A stretch of DNA of 64,000 nt, taken from contig CP054185.1 in the NCBI GenBank assembly GCA_015180985.1, positions 3,285,225 to 3,349,224 on the forward strand. The letters are read 5' to 3'. Below are positions 53,007 to 60,964 of the stretch, piece after piece (within the stretch, counting starts at the first letter, position 1; the number at the start of each line of letters is the position of its first letter). The notes under the pieces are model-generated. The model had not been told where the DNA came from, searched no databases, and saw nothing but the letters and a program-made list of their open reading frames with translations. The translations under genes were made by a program, and so were the position numbers. This stretch comes from Flammeovirgaceae bacterium. GTDB taxonomy: Bacteria; Bacteroidota; Bacteroidia; Cytophagales; Cyclobacteriaceae.

Positions 53007-53627
53007 ATGAAAGAAACCCACGATTATCAACACGACATCGCCTCCATCCGGGAAGTCATGGAACGCTCCTCCAAATTTCTTTCGCTTAGCGGCCTGTCGG
53101 GTGTGATGGCCGGTGTGTACGCCCTGGCCGGGGCCGTGGTGGCCTACCACCTCCTTTACTATCCGCAGGCACCGCTCGGATCACCTCCGGTAACGGCTAC
53201 CCAGGCAGTAATCCTCCGCCTGCTAACACTGGCAAGCGCAGTACTTGTCCTTTCAATCGGGACAGCCATTGCAATGAGTTATCGCAAAGCTAAACGGGCC
53301 GGCAGCAGCATCTGGAATAAAACCAGCCGGCAGTTGCTGGCATTGCTGGGTATGCCCCTGGTAACCGGAGGCCTGCTCATCCTTACCTTTATTATCAATA
53401 AGTATTTCGCCCTTATTGCACCGGCCTGCCTTGTCTTTTACGGTCTTGCTTTGGTAAACGCCAGTTCCATAACAGTTAAGGAAATCGGCTACCTGGGATT
53501 TTCACAACTTTTACTGGGTCTTGTTGCTGCCCTGCTGCCGGGTTACGGACTTATTTTTTGGGGTGTTGGCTTTGGCGTACTCCACATTATATATGGAGCA
53601 GTAATGCATTACCGATACGATTTGTGA
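53007..53627 (+). CDS. Six-helix integral membrane protein of unknown function
   Basis: 206 residues: a short charged N-terminus with an amphipathic helix (HDYQHDIASIREVMERSSKF), then about six transmembrane helices (LSGLSGVMAGVYALAGAVVA, ILRLLTLASAVLVLSIGTAI, LLALLGMPLVTGGLLILTFI, ALIAPACLVFYGLALVNASS, YLGFSQLLLGLVAALLPGYG, FGVLHIIYGAVMHY). I do not recognise the family beyond its regular association with the next gene. The stop overlaps the next start as GTGA, so the membrane protein and the winged-helix regulator are translationally coupled, and the membrane protein may sense something for it. Confidence 0.75.
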   Translation: MKETHDYQHDIASIREVMERSSKFLSLSGLSGVMAGVYALAGAVVAYHLLYYPQAPLGSPPVTATQAVILRLLTLASAVLVLSIGTAIAMSYRKAKRAGSSIWNKTSRQLLALLGMPLVTGGLLILTFIINKYFALIAPACLVFYGLALVNASSITVKEIGYLGFSQLLLGLVAALLPGYGLIFWGVGFGVLHIIYGAVMHYRYDL

Positions 53628-53923
53628 AAAATCCGTTTGAACAACTGGACCGGATCCTGGAGCACCGCGTGCGCCTGCAAATTATGTCGGTGCTGGTGGC
53701 CAACGATTCGTACGATTTCAATTCGCTGAAAGAGGTACTAAACGTTACCGATGGCAACCTGGCTACTAACCTGAAAGCACTGGAAAAAGAAAAATACCTC
53801 GTGGTTTCAAAATCGTTTGTAAACCGTAAGCCAAACACCAAATACAAAGCCACTGAAAAGGGACGAGCGGCTTTTAAGAAACACCTTGATGCCCTGGAAG
53901 AACTGATAAAAAACCAACACTGA
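53624..53923 (+). CDS. Winged-helix transcription regulator (HTH_27 / MarR-like)
   Basis: 99 residues from the GTG at 53624, which overlaps the previous stop by 4 bases; an earlier ATG in this frame lies inside the upstream gene and is not used. The winged helix is seen as HRVRLQIMSVLVANDSYDFN, LKEVLNVTDGNLATNLKALE (recognition helix) and the wing KEKYLVVSKSFVNRKPNTKY, ending in KGRAAFKKHLDALEELIK. This matches the small PadR/MarR-like regulators that precede creD in Bacteroidota. Likely controls its own operon. Confidence 0.9.
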   Translation: MKNPFEQLDRILEHRVRLQIMSVLVANDSYDFNSLKEVLNVTDGNLATNLKALEKEKYLVVSKSFVNRKPNTKYKATEKGRAAFKKHLDALEELIKNQH

Positions 53924-53945
53924 TAATTTCAATCAATAACTTTCT

Positions 53946-55361
53946 ATGGAAAACCTGCCATCACCCACCTTGCTCGACCGGTTTAACCGCTGGCTCAGTG
54001 AATCCATTACCATAAAACTGCTATCCATTGGCTTCCTGGTGCTCATCCTGCTGATACCCGCCAGCTGGATTGAGCACCTGATGGAGGAGCGGCAACAACG
54101 GGCTGAATCAGTCATTACCGAAGTTTCCGAAAAATGGTCGGGCAGCCAAACGCTGTCCGGGCCGGTGCTAATCATTCCGTACAAATACCGCGAAACAATT
54201 AAACTTGAAAAAGGTCAGGTTGAAGTAAAAGAAACCATCCGCAAAGCTTTTTTCCTGCCGGAAACGCTGCAGATAACCGGGGTCGTTAATCCTGAAAAAC
54301 TGCACCGCGGAATTTTCGATGCCGTTGTGTATGAAGCATCCCTTACTATGAACGCCTCGTTCAGCAAGCCGGATTTTAAGCGACTGGATATTGCCGAAGA
54401 CAGGGTGCTGTGGAGTGAAGCCCACCTGGTAGTTGCCGTGAGCGACCTGCGCGGCATCAGTAAAAATCCACCCGTGGTATCACTCAGCGAACATGCACTT
54501 ACTTCTGAACCTGCCCAACATATCGGCATTGCCGTAGGCCAACCAAGGCCGCCTGCACACGCTGTGGTTTCTAATGCACTTTCTCTTCCAAATCAATCAA
54601 CAACCGGATTCACAGTGGATGCCAACTGGAACAGCGAAGCCGATTTTAACTCCGAAACTAAAATTTCATTCACGCTGAAAGGCAGTAGTGCACTTAGTTT
54701 TGTGCCATCCGGAAAAACAACCTCCGTAAACCTATCGGGGCCCTGGCCTGATCCCAGTTTTGATGGCGACTTCCTGCCTTCCACGCGCGAGGTAACCGAA
54801 ACAGGCTTTACGGCAACCTGGCAGATTCTTCATTTCAACAGGCCCATCGCACAAAGCTGGAAAGACCGCGAGGATGAACTCTCCGGTTCAGCATTCGGCT
54901 TAAAACTGCTGATGCCGGTTGACCAATACCAAAAAAGCATACGCACCGCTAAATACGGAATATTAGTTATACTACTCACTTTTGTTTCGTTGGTACTTGT
55001 AGAAATTACCCAACGCATCCGAATACACCCCTTTCAATATATCCTGATTGGCGCTGCACTGATTATTTATTATACCCTGTTGCTCAGTTTCTCCGAACAG
55101 GTTGGTTTTGGCATGGCTTACTGGATAAGTACAGTGGCCACGGTGGTTTTGTTAGCTGCCTATTCCACCACCTTCTTTACCATGCGAAGACTAACCGTAT
55201 TGTTTGCGCTTTTGCTAGCGGCTTTTTACACCTTCATCTTTGCCATCATCCTGCAGCAGGATTATTCGCTGCTTATCGGCAGTATCGGCTTATTCCTGGT
55301 GCTGGCGGCATTGATGTATTTCAGCCGTAAGGTAAACTGGTACAAAGAAAAATTGTCGTAA
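53946..55361 (+). CDS. creD: Cell envelope integrity protein CreD
   Basis: 471 residues. An N-terminal transmembrane helix (SITIKLLSIGFLVLILLIPA) is followed by the CreD region (IEHLMEERQQRAESVITEVS, WSGSQTLSGPVLIIPY), a large periplasmic beta domain, and five to six C-terminal helices (KYGILVILLTFVSLVLVEIT, LIGAALIIYYTLLLSFSEQV, LLIGSIGLFLVLAALMYFSR). In E. coli creD is induced by the CreBC system and relates to envelope stress and colicin E2 tolerance; here it is instead in an operon with a winged-helix regulator and a membrane protein. The mechanism is not known. Confidence 0.92.
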   Translation: MENLPSPTLLDRFNRWLSESITIKLLSIGFLVLILLIPASWIEHLMEERQQRAESVITEVSEKWSGSQTLSGPVLIIPYKYRETIKLEKGQVEVKETIRKAFFLPETLQITGVVNPEKLHRGIFDAVVYEASLTMNASFSKPDFKRLDIAEDRVLWSEAHLVVAVSDLRGISKNPPVVSLSEHALTSEPAQHIGIAVGQPRPPAHAVVSNALSLPNQSTTGFTVDANWNSEADFNSETKISFTLKGSSALSFVPSGKTTSVNLSGPWPDPSFDGDFLPSTREVTETGFTATWQILHFNRPIAQSWKDREDELSGSAFGLKLLMPVDQYQKSIRTAKYGILVILLTFVSLVLVEITQRIRIHPFQYILIGAALIIYYTLLLSFSEQVGFGMAYWISTVATVVLLAAYSTTFFTMRRLTVLFALLLAAFYTFIFAIILQQDYSLLIGSIGLFLVLAALMYFSRKVNWYKEKLS

Positions 55362-55364
55362 GAC

Positions 55365-56996
55365 TTATTCTTTTGCCAGAAACGGATACCGATAATCCTT
55401 AGGTGGAACAAAGGTTTCCTTGATGGTGCGCATAGACACCCAGCGCATCAGGTTTACTTTGGCACCGGCCTTATCGTTGGTGCCCGAACCCCTGGCTCCG
55501 CCAAACGGCTGTTGACCTACCACCGCCCCTGTTGGTTTATCGTTTATATAAAAGTTACCGGCTGCATGGGTAAGTTTTTTAGTGGCCAACTCAATAGCGT
55601 AGCGGTCTTGCGCAAAGATGGAACCGGTAAGCGCATAAGGCGAAGTATTGTCCACCAGTTCGAGTGTCTGTTCAAAATTTTCCGAATGATACACATAAAC
55701 CGTCAGCACCGGGCCGAAAATCTCTTCGCACATGGTAACCGATGAAGGATCCTTTGTTTCGATGATGGTGGGTTCAATAAAGTATCCTTTCGATTTATCG
55801 TACTTTCCGCCTGCAATAATTTCATTCATCGGATTTTTGCGCGCAGTTTCTATATAGCCGGTAATTGAATTAAACGCTTTTTCATCAATTACGGCATTGA
55901 TAAAGTTTGAGAAGTCTTCGGTGCCGCCCATTTTCATGGTTTTCAAATCCTCCAGTACCAGTTTTTTTATTTCTGCCCACAAGTTAGATGGGATGTAACA
56001 CCTTGATGCAGCCGAGCATTTCTGGCCCTGAAACTCAAAGGCTCCGCGAGATATAGCTGTAGCTACTTCGCGCGGGTTGGCGCTTTTATGCACCATGATG
56101 AAATCTTTGCCACCGGTTTCGCCAACAATGCGCGGGTAGCTGCGGTAGTGGTGAATGTTGTTGCCGATGGTCTTCCACATGTTCTGAAAAACACCCGTGC
56201 TTCCGGTAAAGTGAATACCGGCAAAATCTTTATGGTTAAAAATAACCTCACCGGCATCAGGGCCATTAACATAGATAAGGTTGATGACGCCATCCGGAAG
56301 CCCGGCTGCCTTCAATACCTGCATGATCACATTGGCGGCATAGATTTGTGTGTTGGCCGGTTTCCACACCACCGTATTGCCCATCATGGCTGCGCTGGTG
56401 GGCAGGTTGCCGGCAATGGCCGTAAAGTTGAATGGTGTGACTGCAAAAACAAAACCTTCAAGCGGGCGGTATTCCATGCGGTTCCAGATGCCGCCAGCCG
56501 AATCGGGTTGCTCGCTGTAAATCTGGCTCATGTAGTATACGTTGAAGCGCAGAAAGTCGATCAGTTCACAAGCTGAATCAATTTCAGCCTGAAAGGCATT
56601 TTTTGATTGCCCCAGCATGGTGGCTGCATTAATTTTATAGCGGTACGGGCCGGCAAGCAGTTCGGCCGCTTTCAAAAATACACTGGCGCGGTGTTCCCAG
56701 CCCAGGTTTTCCCATAACTCCTTCGCACCCAGCGCAGCATTGATAGCCTGCTCCGCATGCGATTTATCGCCCTCATGATAGTGTCCCAGTACATGCTTGT
56801 GATCGTGCGGAGGACTGAGCAGCTTTTTCTTACCGGTACGTACTTCCTCGCCACCGATGTACATCGGGATATCTTCTACCCGTGAACGGGCTTCATCAAT
56901 AGCTTTTTTCAACAACGCACGCTCAGTAGTACCCGGAGCGTATGAATACACCGGCTCATTCTTCGGAACCGGAACATGGTAAAAACCTTTAGGCAT
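55365..56996 (-). CDS. pruA: L-glutamate gamma-semialdehyde dehydrogenase (1-pyrroline-5-carboxylate dehydrogenase)
   Basis: 543 residues, single-domain PruA similar in length to the mammalian ALDH4 type. Oxidises glutamate gamma-semialdehyde to glutamate with NAD+, the last step of proline breakdown. Signatures: GGEEVRTGKKKLLSPPHDHK, catalytic base Glu in GETGGKDFIMVHKSA, nucleophile Cys in FQGQKCSAASRCYIP, and the C-terminal GGARGSGTNDKAGAKVNLMR. No putA-type proline dehydrogenase is in the window. A TAACTTTG box lies 28 bp before the ATG. Convergent with creD, 3 bp between stops. Confidence 0.95.
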   Translation of the reverse strand: MPKGFYHVPVPKNEPVYSYAPGTTERALLKKAIDEARSRVEDIPMYIGGEEVRTGKKKLLSPPHDHKHVLGHYHEGDKSHAEQAINAALGAKELWENLGWEHRASVFLKAAELLAGPYRYKINAATMLGQSKNAFQAEIDSACELIDFLRFNVYYMSQIYSEQPDSAGGIWNRMEYRPLEGFVFAVTPFNFTAIAGNLPTSAAMMGNTVVWKPANTQIYAANVIMQVLKAAGLPDGVINLIYVNGPDAGEVIFNHKDFAGIHFTGSTGVFQNMWKTIGNNIHHYRSYPRIVGETGGKDFIMVHKSANPREVATAISRGAFEFQGQKCSAASRCYIPSNLWAEIKKLVLEDLKTMKMGGTEDFSNFINAVIDEKAFNSITGYIETARKNPMNEIIAGGKYDKSKGYFIEPTIIETKDPSSVTMCEEIFGPVLTVYVYHSENFEQTLELVDNTSPYALTGSIFAQDRYAIELATKKLTHAAGNFYINDKPTGAVVGQQPFGGARGSGTNDKAGAKVNLMRWVSMRTIKETFVPPKDYRYPFLAKE

Positions 56997-57023
56997 AGAA
57001 CTAATGAATGATTTTCAGGGTGG

Positions 57024-57031
57024 CAAAGTTA
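57024..57031 (-). promoter_or_regulatory. -7 promoter box of pruA
   Basis: TAACTTTG on the minus strand fits TAnnTTTG and lies between the yjjG stop and the pruA start. No -33 TTG at 19 bp was seen. Confidence 0.45.
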
Positions 57032-57032
57032 A

Positions 57033-57725
57033 TCAAAGCAGTGAACAAAGTTCCTTCAGGCTGCGGATTTCGTGTTTTACCGACACATCATGCTTTACAC
57101 CTTCCGGATTAAAAAAAACTGCATCCACTGCGGCATTACGCGCTCCGGCAATATCGGTAAGCAGGTTGTCGCCTACCATAATCGCCTCTGTTGAAGATAC
57201 TCCGTTGGCCGCCAGGGCAAAATCAAAAATCTGGCGTGCCGGCTTTTTGTAGCCGGCTCTTTCGGAAGTTACAATGTGCTTAAAATAACGCGTAAGCTTA
57301 CCGGAAGCCAGCTTGGTGTGCTGTACATCATCAAACCCATTGGTAACCACAGTTAACGGATATTCTTCAACAAGGTACTGCAGTGTTTCTTCGGCTCCGG
57401 GTAAAAGCTTTCCTTTTTTTGGTGATGCGCTGATGTAATCCTGCGAAAGCTGATTGGCCAACCGGTCGTCTGCAACATTAAATGCATCCAGAATTTTTTG
57501 AAAACGCTGTTCGCGGATTACGGTGCTATCGATACGGCCGTGATCATATAAATACCAAAGTTCCTGATTAATCCGTTTAAAAACAGCATGAAACTCCTCA
57601 AATTGGATAATGCCCTTTTGTTGCAGGCCATGCTGTTCAAAAAGTTCATGCAGGGTATCGCGTGAGTTTGCTTCATAATCCCACAGGGTATGGTCCAGGT
57701 CAAAAAAAACACATTTGTACTTCAT
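57033..57725 (-). CDS. yjjG: HAD-family hydrolase, YjjG-type noncanonical pyrimidine nucleotidase
   Basis: 230 residues. HAD motif I is FFDLDHTLWDYE (nucleophile Asp), motif II is the Thr of LTVVTNGFDD, motif III Lys lies in RAGYKKPARQIF and motif IV is VGDNLLTDIAGA. The DLDHTLWD form, the helical cap (FEEFHAVFKRINQELWYLYD) and the length fit YjjG, which dephosphorylates modified pyrimidine nucleotides as a house-cleaning enzyme. Starts 3 bp after the arsR-type gene and is probably in its operon; that pairing gives no obvious functional clue. Confidence 0.88.
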   Translation of the reverse strand: MKYKCVFFDLDHTLWDYEANSRDTLHELFEQHGLQQKGIIQFEEFHAVFKRINQELWYLYDHGRIDSTVIREQRFQKILDAFNVADDRLANQLSQDYISASPKKGKLLPGAEETLQYLVEEYPLTVVTNGFDDVQHTKLASGKLTRYFKHIVTSERAGYKKPARQIFDFALAANGVSSTEAIMVGDNLLTDIAGARNAAVDAVFFNPEGVKHDVSVKHEIRSLKELCSLL

Positions 57726-57728
57726 GGT

Positions 57729-58130
57729 TTAAGGGCGCTTTTCTTCCTGCACATGCCAGGCTTCTCGATGCAGTTTGTTTACGGCCAGTTCGCGGTTAGA
57801 GAAGAGGGTTTGATACAGTTGCTGATCTTTTTGCAATTGCCGGTCTTTTCGCAAAAACTGAACTATCTGGTTAATGATTTCCTGAACTTCCTCTTTCATC
57901 TCATAAAACACCCAGTGATTATACCTCCGGTAAGATAAAATTCCTGAATTTTTAAGGTAAATCAGGTGCCTGGACGTCTTTGCCTGGGTAAACTCCAGTA
58001 TTTTTTCCAGATCAGAAATGCACATGGCCCCGTTATGAAAAATAAGACTCAATATCCGCAGCCGCGATTCATCGGCACAGGCTTTAAAAATCTGCGCACC
58101 CAGTGTAAGATTGAATGTTTTTAACCGCAT
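57729..58130 (-). CDS. ArsR-type winged-helix transcription regulator
   Basis: 133 residues. Dimerisation helix and winged helix: KACADESRLRILSLIFHNGA, MCISDLEKILEFTQAKTSRH (recognition helix), LIYLKNSGILSYRRYNHWVF. The usual metal-binding ELCVCDL box is only partly kept (MCISDL, one Cys), so metal sensing is uncertain. An unusually long charged C-terminal helix (KDRQLQKDQQLYQTLF) follows. Divergent from the gene at 58266 across a 135 bp region with two promoter-like boxes and a palindrome, where it may bind. Confidence 0.88.
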   Translation of the reverse strand: MRLKTFNLTLGAQIFKACADESRLRILSLIFHNGAMCISDLEKILEFTQAKTSRHLIYLKNSGILSYRRYNHWVFYEMKEEVQEIINQIVQFLRKDRQLQKDQQLYQTLFSNRELAVNKLHREAWHVQEEKRP

Positions 58131-58165
58131 ACAGCCAACTAAATGATGAACGGTATCATCTTCAC

Positions 58166-58173
58166 CAAAGATA
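58166..58173 (-). promoter_or_regulatory. -7 promoter box of the arsR-yjjG pair
   Basis: TATCTTTG on the minus strand, 35 bp before the ATG at 58130. No clear -33 box. Confidence 0.5.
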
Positions 58174-58204
58174 ATGGAATACTTTGCTTGCCCATTGCGC
58201 TATT

Positions 58205-58219
58205 AGGCGGTTGCCGCCT
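58205..58219. promoter_or_regulatory. Palindrome in the divergent arsR region
   Basis: AGGCGG-TTG-CCGCCT with 6 bp perfect arms, between the two divergent -7 boxes. It covers the expected -33 position of the plus-strand promoter, so a protein bound there could repress it. Confidence 0.45.
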
Positions 58220-58226
58220 GAATGCG

Positions 58227-58234
58227 TATTTTTG
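58227..58234 (+). promoter_or_regulatory. -7 promoter box of the gene at 58266
   Basis: TATTTTTG, 31 bp before the GTG start. No -33 TTG at 19 bp; the palindrome occupies that place. Confidence 0.45.
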
Positions 58235-58265
58235 GAACTTTGTGGAGCAATAAAATACTGTTGAC

Positions 58266-58907
58266 GTGACCAAAAGGTACTTTTACCTGTTTCTTTTAAC
58301 GATCGTTTGCGGAACCGCCTGCTTTCAGGCGCAGGCCCAAAATCAGCGCAGAATCATTCAACTCTCGGGCGTTGTACTGGGTGAAGACGATAACGACAAT
58401 GTGTACCAACTGCCGGGTGTGCATGTGTATGTGCCAAAAGCCGGCCGCGGAACCACCACCAATGCCTTTGGTTTTTTTTCAATGCCGGTATTGGTTGGCG
58501 ACAGTATCGTTATCAGTATGGTCGGTTATGAACGCCAGCATTACATTGTACCTAACCACCCAAGCGAATACCTTACCATTATTATTGAGATGGTACAGGA
58601 CGTTACCTACCTAAAAGAAATTGAAATCATGCCATTCCCCACGGAAGAAGTTTTTAAAGAAGCCATCCTTGCCCTTAACATCCCCACTGATAACGGCAAG
58701 ATTGATAAGAAAAACCTGAACCAGGAGTTGCTGGCCCTGATGGTAAAAACCACACCGATGGACGGCCCCATGAACCAGCGCTATTACCTTGATCAGTGGG
58801 CAATTGCTCAGGGACAACAATACGCACCGATAACCAATCCTTATCTGAACGTTTTTAATTGGGCCAAATTCTTTAAGTCGCTCAAGCAGGATAAGAAGAA
58901 AAAGTAG
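58266..58907 (+). CDS. Exported protein with carboxypeptidase-regulatory-like domain
   Basis: 213 residues. A signal peptide (YFYLFLLTIVCGTACFQAQAQ) is followed by a CarboxypepD_reg-like beta sandwich (IQLSGVVLGEDDNDNVYQLP, GVHVYVPKAGRGTTTNAFGF, FSMPVLVGDSIVISMVGYER) of the kind found at the N-terminus of SusC proteins, here without a barrel. The remaining 110 residues are polar and helical. It is a common stand-alone Bacteroidota family of unknown role, probably periplasmic. GTG at 58266 is taken as the start because it places the signal peptide at the N-terminus. Confidence 0.78.
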   Translation: MTKRYFYLFLLTIVCGTACFQAQAQNQRRIIQLSGVVLGEDDNDNVYQLPGVHVYVPKAGRGTTTNAFGFFSMPVLVGDSIVISMVGYERQHYIVPNHPSEYLTIIIEMVQDVTYLKEIEIMPFPTEEVFKEAILALNIPTDNGKIDKKNLNQELLALMVKTTPMDGPMNQRYYLDQWAIAQGQQYAPITNPYLNVFNWAKFFKSLKQDKKKK

Positions 58908-58958
58908 GGTTTGGGTCTGCTTACATTAATTGCTAATATTGCAACCCAAAATTGAGTT

Positions 58959-59033
58959 CGGGGTGTAGCGCAGCCCGGTTAGCGCACCACGTTAGGGACG
59001 TGGGGGTCGGAAGTTCGAATCTTCTCACCCCGA
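58959..59033 (+). tRNA. tRNA-Pro (anticodon AGG)
   Basis: A 75 base cloverleaf: acceptor CGGGGTG/CACCCCG with the bacterial tRNA-Pro-specific C1:G72 pair, D arm GCGC-AGCCCGGTTA-GCGC, anticodon stem CCACG/CGTGG around loop TTAGGGA, so the anticodon is AGG, T arm GGAAGTTCGAATCTTCT, discriminator A. CCA is not encoded. An A at position 34 is uncommon for bacterial proline tRNAs. Confidence 0.93.
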
Positions 59034-59044
59034 CAAACTTTTTT

Positions 59045-59076
59045 ACGGCAATCATACCGATTGCCGTTTTTGCTTT
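59045..59076 (+). terminator. Terminator after tRNA-Pro
   Basis: ACGGCAATC, loop ATACC, GATTGCCGT, then TTTTGCTTTT. A 9 bp stem with a T tract, 11 bp after the tRNA. Confidence 0.9.
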
Positions 59077-59105
59077 TATACAATAACTATTAACACCTGC
59101 ATATC

Positions 59106-59178
59106 AGGACGTGGGGTCGCCCCGCCCTGGCAGAGTAATCTTTAAGCATGACAGGAAAGTAGTGTCGGGGAGTTCGAA
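59106..59178 (+). pseudogene. Degenerate tRNA-Pro-like fragments flanking a palindromic insert
   Basis: AGGACGTGGGGTCG (59106-59119) and GTCGGGGAGTTCGAA (59164-59178) each resemble, with one or two changes, the anticodon-stem-to-variable-loop and T-arm parts of the tRNA-Pro 75 bp upstream, and they occur in the same order. The 44 bases between them contain a CCTGGCA...TGACAGG inverted pair. The match is short, so chance similarity is possible. Confidence 0.4.
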
Positions 59179-59211
59179 AATAAATACCTTTATAAGCTAA
59201 TCTTCGCTTCT

Positions 59212-60828
59212 ATGAAAAGAGTCTGTTCCTTCCTGATATCGTTCTGCCTTCTGTGCATTCTGCTTCAGGCTCAGCCAGCGGATACCCTCAAGCAGGTGGA
59301 TGAACTTTTCTCTTCGTGGAACAATGCCACACCGGGAATGGCCGTGGCCATTGAACGCAATGACCAATTGATTTACAACAAAGCATTCGGGCTGGCCGAT
59401 CTGGAGCGAAGTGTGCCCAACACAACCAACACCATATTTGAATGCGGCTCGGTGTCCAAACAATTTACCGCTGCAGCCATTCTGTTGCTGGCTAAGGAAG
59501 GCAAGCTTTCACTTAGCGATAATGTAAGAAAATACATTCCTGAATTACCCGAATACGATACCCCCATCACCATACAACACCTGCTTAACCATACCAGTGG
59601 GCTTAAAGACTGGGGCGTGATTTACGGGTTGGCCGGCTGGCCACGGTCAACCCGCGTATATACGCAGGAACTGAGTTTCGATATAGTATTTAAACAGCGA
59701 TCGCTCAACTTTACTCCGGGCAGTCAGTATTCGTACAGCAATTCAAATTATGTTTTACTGGTGCTGATTACCGAGCGGGTTTCCGGACAATCGCTTGCAG
59801 AGTTTACCACCAGTCGTTTTTTCAGGCCGCTTGGGTTAACCCACACGCAATGGCGCGATAACTTCCGTGAGGTAATCGCCAACCGGGCCGAAGCCTACCG
59901 GAAAAACGGTAACCGCTATGAACACGACATGCCCTTCGAAAATGTGCACGGCCCCGGTGGTTTGCTTACCACTACAGCCGATTTACTGCGTTGGAATAAA
60001 TTGCTTGAAACGTACGAGATTCTCGGACCGGATATTTCTGCCCTGCGGATTAAACCCGGCAAACTTACCAGCGGAAGTGATATTGATTATGCAGCCGGAT
60101 TAACCATTGGCCAGGTAAATGGCTTTAAAGAGATTAGCCACTCAGGCGCCACAGCGGGCTACCGGGCCTGGCTGGCGTACTATCCTGAAAAGAAATTATC
60201 GGTTGCCATCCTGAGTAACGATGGAAGCTTCAATCCTGCACGGGCAGGCCGTAACATTGCCGAAGTGTTTTTGGGAAAGCAACCCGAAGTAAAAATTGCC
60301 GAACCCACACGGTTTATTGAACTATCCGAAACTGAAGCTAAACGCTATGAAGGCTTTTTCCGCATCATTGATCAGGATTATGTTATAAAAGTTGATAACA
60401 ACCAGGGTAAACTCAGCATTAAAGGCGATCCGGTAAAGGCGGTGCATCCGGATACCCTGTACTTGGGCAGACTCGGATGGTTGATTTCTACTTCTAATGG
60501 ATTGTTGCTAAAAACTCCCGGACGAACAGAGAATCTTGTTCGAACCAGTGCTCCACCCTCAAGCCTGAAAGAACTAAGTGTGTACACGGGAACGTACACC
60601 AGTGCCGATGCCGATGCCACCTTCCGCATTGAAGCGAAAGAAGGACACCTGCTGGTTCATCGGAAGCCAGGCGACTCATTTAAACTGCAGCCCATTTTCA
60701 AAGACGGCTTTCGCACCGATGATTTTTCAGTTTTTGAATTTACCCGCGATAAACGCGGAACAATTACCGGTTTTTTGGTGACTTTATCCCGTGCCAAAAA
60801 TGTTCCGTTCAGAAAAAAAAATCCATAG
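59212..60828 (+). CDS. Exported serine hydrolase of the beta-lactamase class C / PBP4* family
   Basis: 538 residues with signal peptide (VCSFLISFCLLCILLQAQ). Catalytic motifs of the family: Ser80-x-x-Lys83 (GSVSKQF), Tyr175-x-Asn177 (YSNSN) and HSGATAGYRAW in place of KTG, as in esterase- or peptidase-type members such as EstB. The catalytic domain ends near residue 350; the last 170 residues form a beta-rich C-terminal domain (LKELSVYTGTYTSADADATF). The substrate is unknown; D-amino-acid peptides or esters are possible. Beta-lactam resistance should not be assumed. Its own promoter is unclear (TACCTTTA near 59187). Confidence 0.88.
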   Translation: MKRVCSFLISFCLLCILLQAQPADTLKQVDELFSSWNNATPGMAVAIERNDQLIYNKAFGLADLERSVPNTTNTIFECGSVSKQFTAAAILLLAKEGKLSLSDNVRKYIPELPEYDTPITIQHLLNHTSGLKDWGVIYGLAGWPRSTRVYTQELSFDIVFKQRSLNFTPGSQYSYSNSNYVLLVLITERVSGQSLAEFTTSRFFRPLGLTHTQWRDNFREVIANRAEAYRKNGNRYEHDMPFENVHGPGGLLTTTADLLRWNKLLETYEILGPDISALRIKPGKLTSGSDIDYAAGLTIGQVNGFKEISHSGATAGYRAWLAYYPEKKLSVAILSNDGSFNPARAGRNIAEVFLGKQPEVKIAEPTRFIELSETEAKRYEGFFRIIDQDYVIKVDNNQGKLSIKGDPVKAVHPDTLYLGRLGWLISTSNGLLLKTPGRTENLVRTSAPPSSLKELSVYTGTYTSADADATFRIEAKEGHLLVHRKPGDSFKLQPIFKDGFRTDDFSVFEFTRDKRGTITGFLVTLSRAKNVPFRKKNP

Positions 60829-60941
60829 TATCAGTTTATAGTAATGCGATTCAGCAAGCCGGTAACAACAAACAGGGCCAGGTATAAAATTTAACCAAAA
60901 AATAATACTCCTCTCTCCATCCATATTAATAAAATGCCTAT

Positions 60942-60949
60942 TATATTTG
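60942..60949 (+). promoter_or_regulatory. -7 promoter box of the metal-efflux operon
   Basis: TATATTTG fits TAnnTTTG and lies 15 bp before the ATG at 60965. No TTG at the -33 distance, which may mean that an activator is needed. Confidence 0.5.
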
Positions 60950-60964
60950 CCCGCCTGATTGGTA

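Noticed and set aside
58959-59033. Reading the tRNA as tRNA-Leu with anticodon TAG
   Set aside because: The 5 bp anticodon stem CCACG/CGTGG fixes a 7 base loop with U33 followed by AGG, there is no long variable arm, and C1:G72 is specific to bacterial tRNA-Pro.
59212-60828. True class C beta-lactamase resistance gene
   Set aside because: The KTG motif is replaced by HSG and an extra C-terminal domain is present, which fits the broader esterase/peptidase family better.
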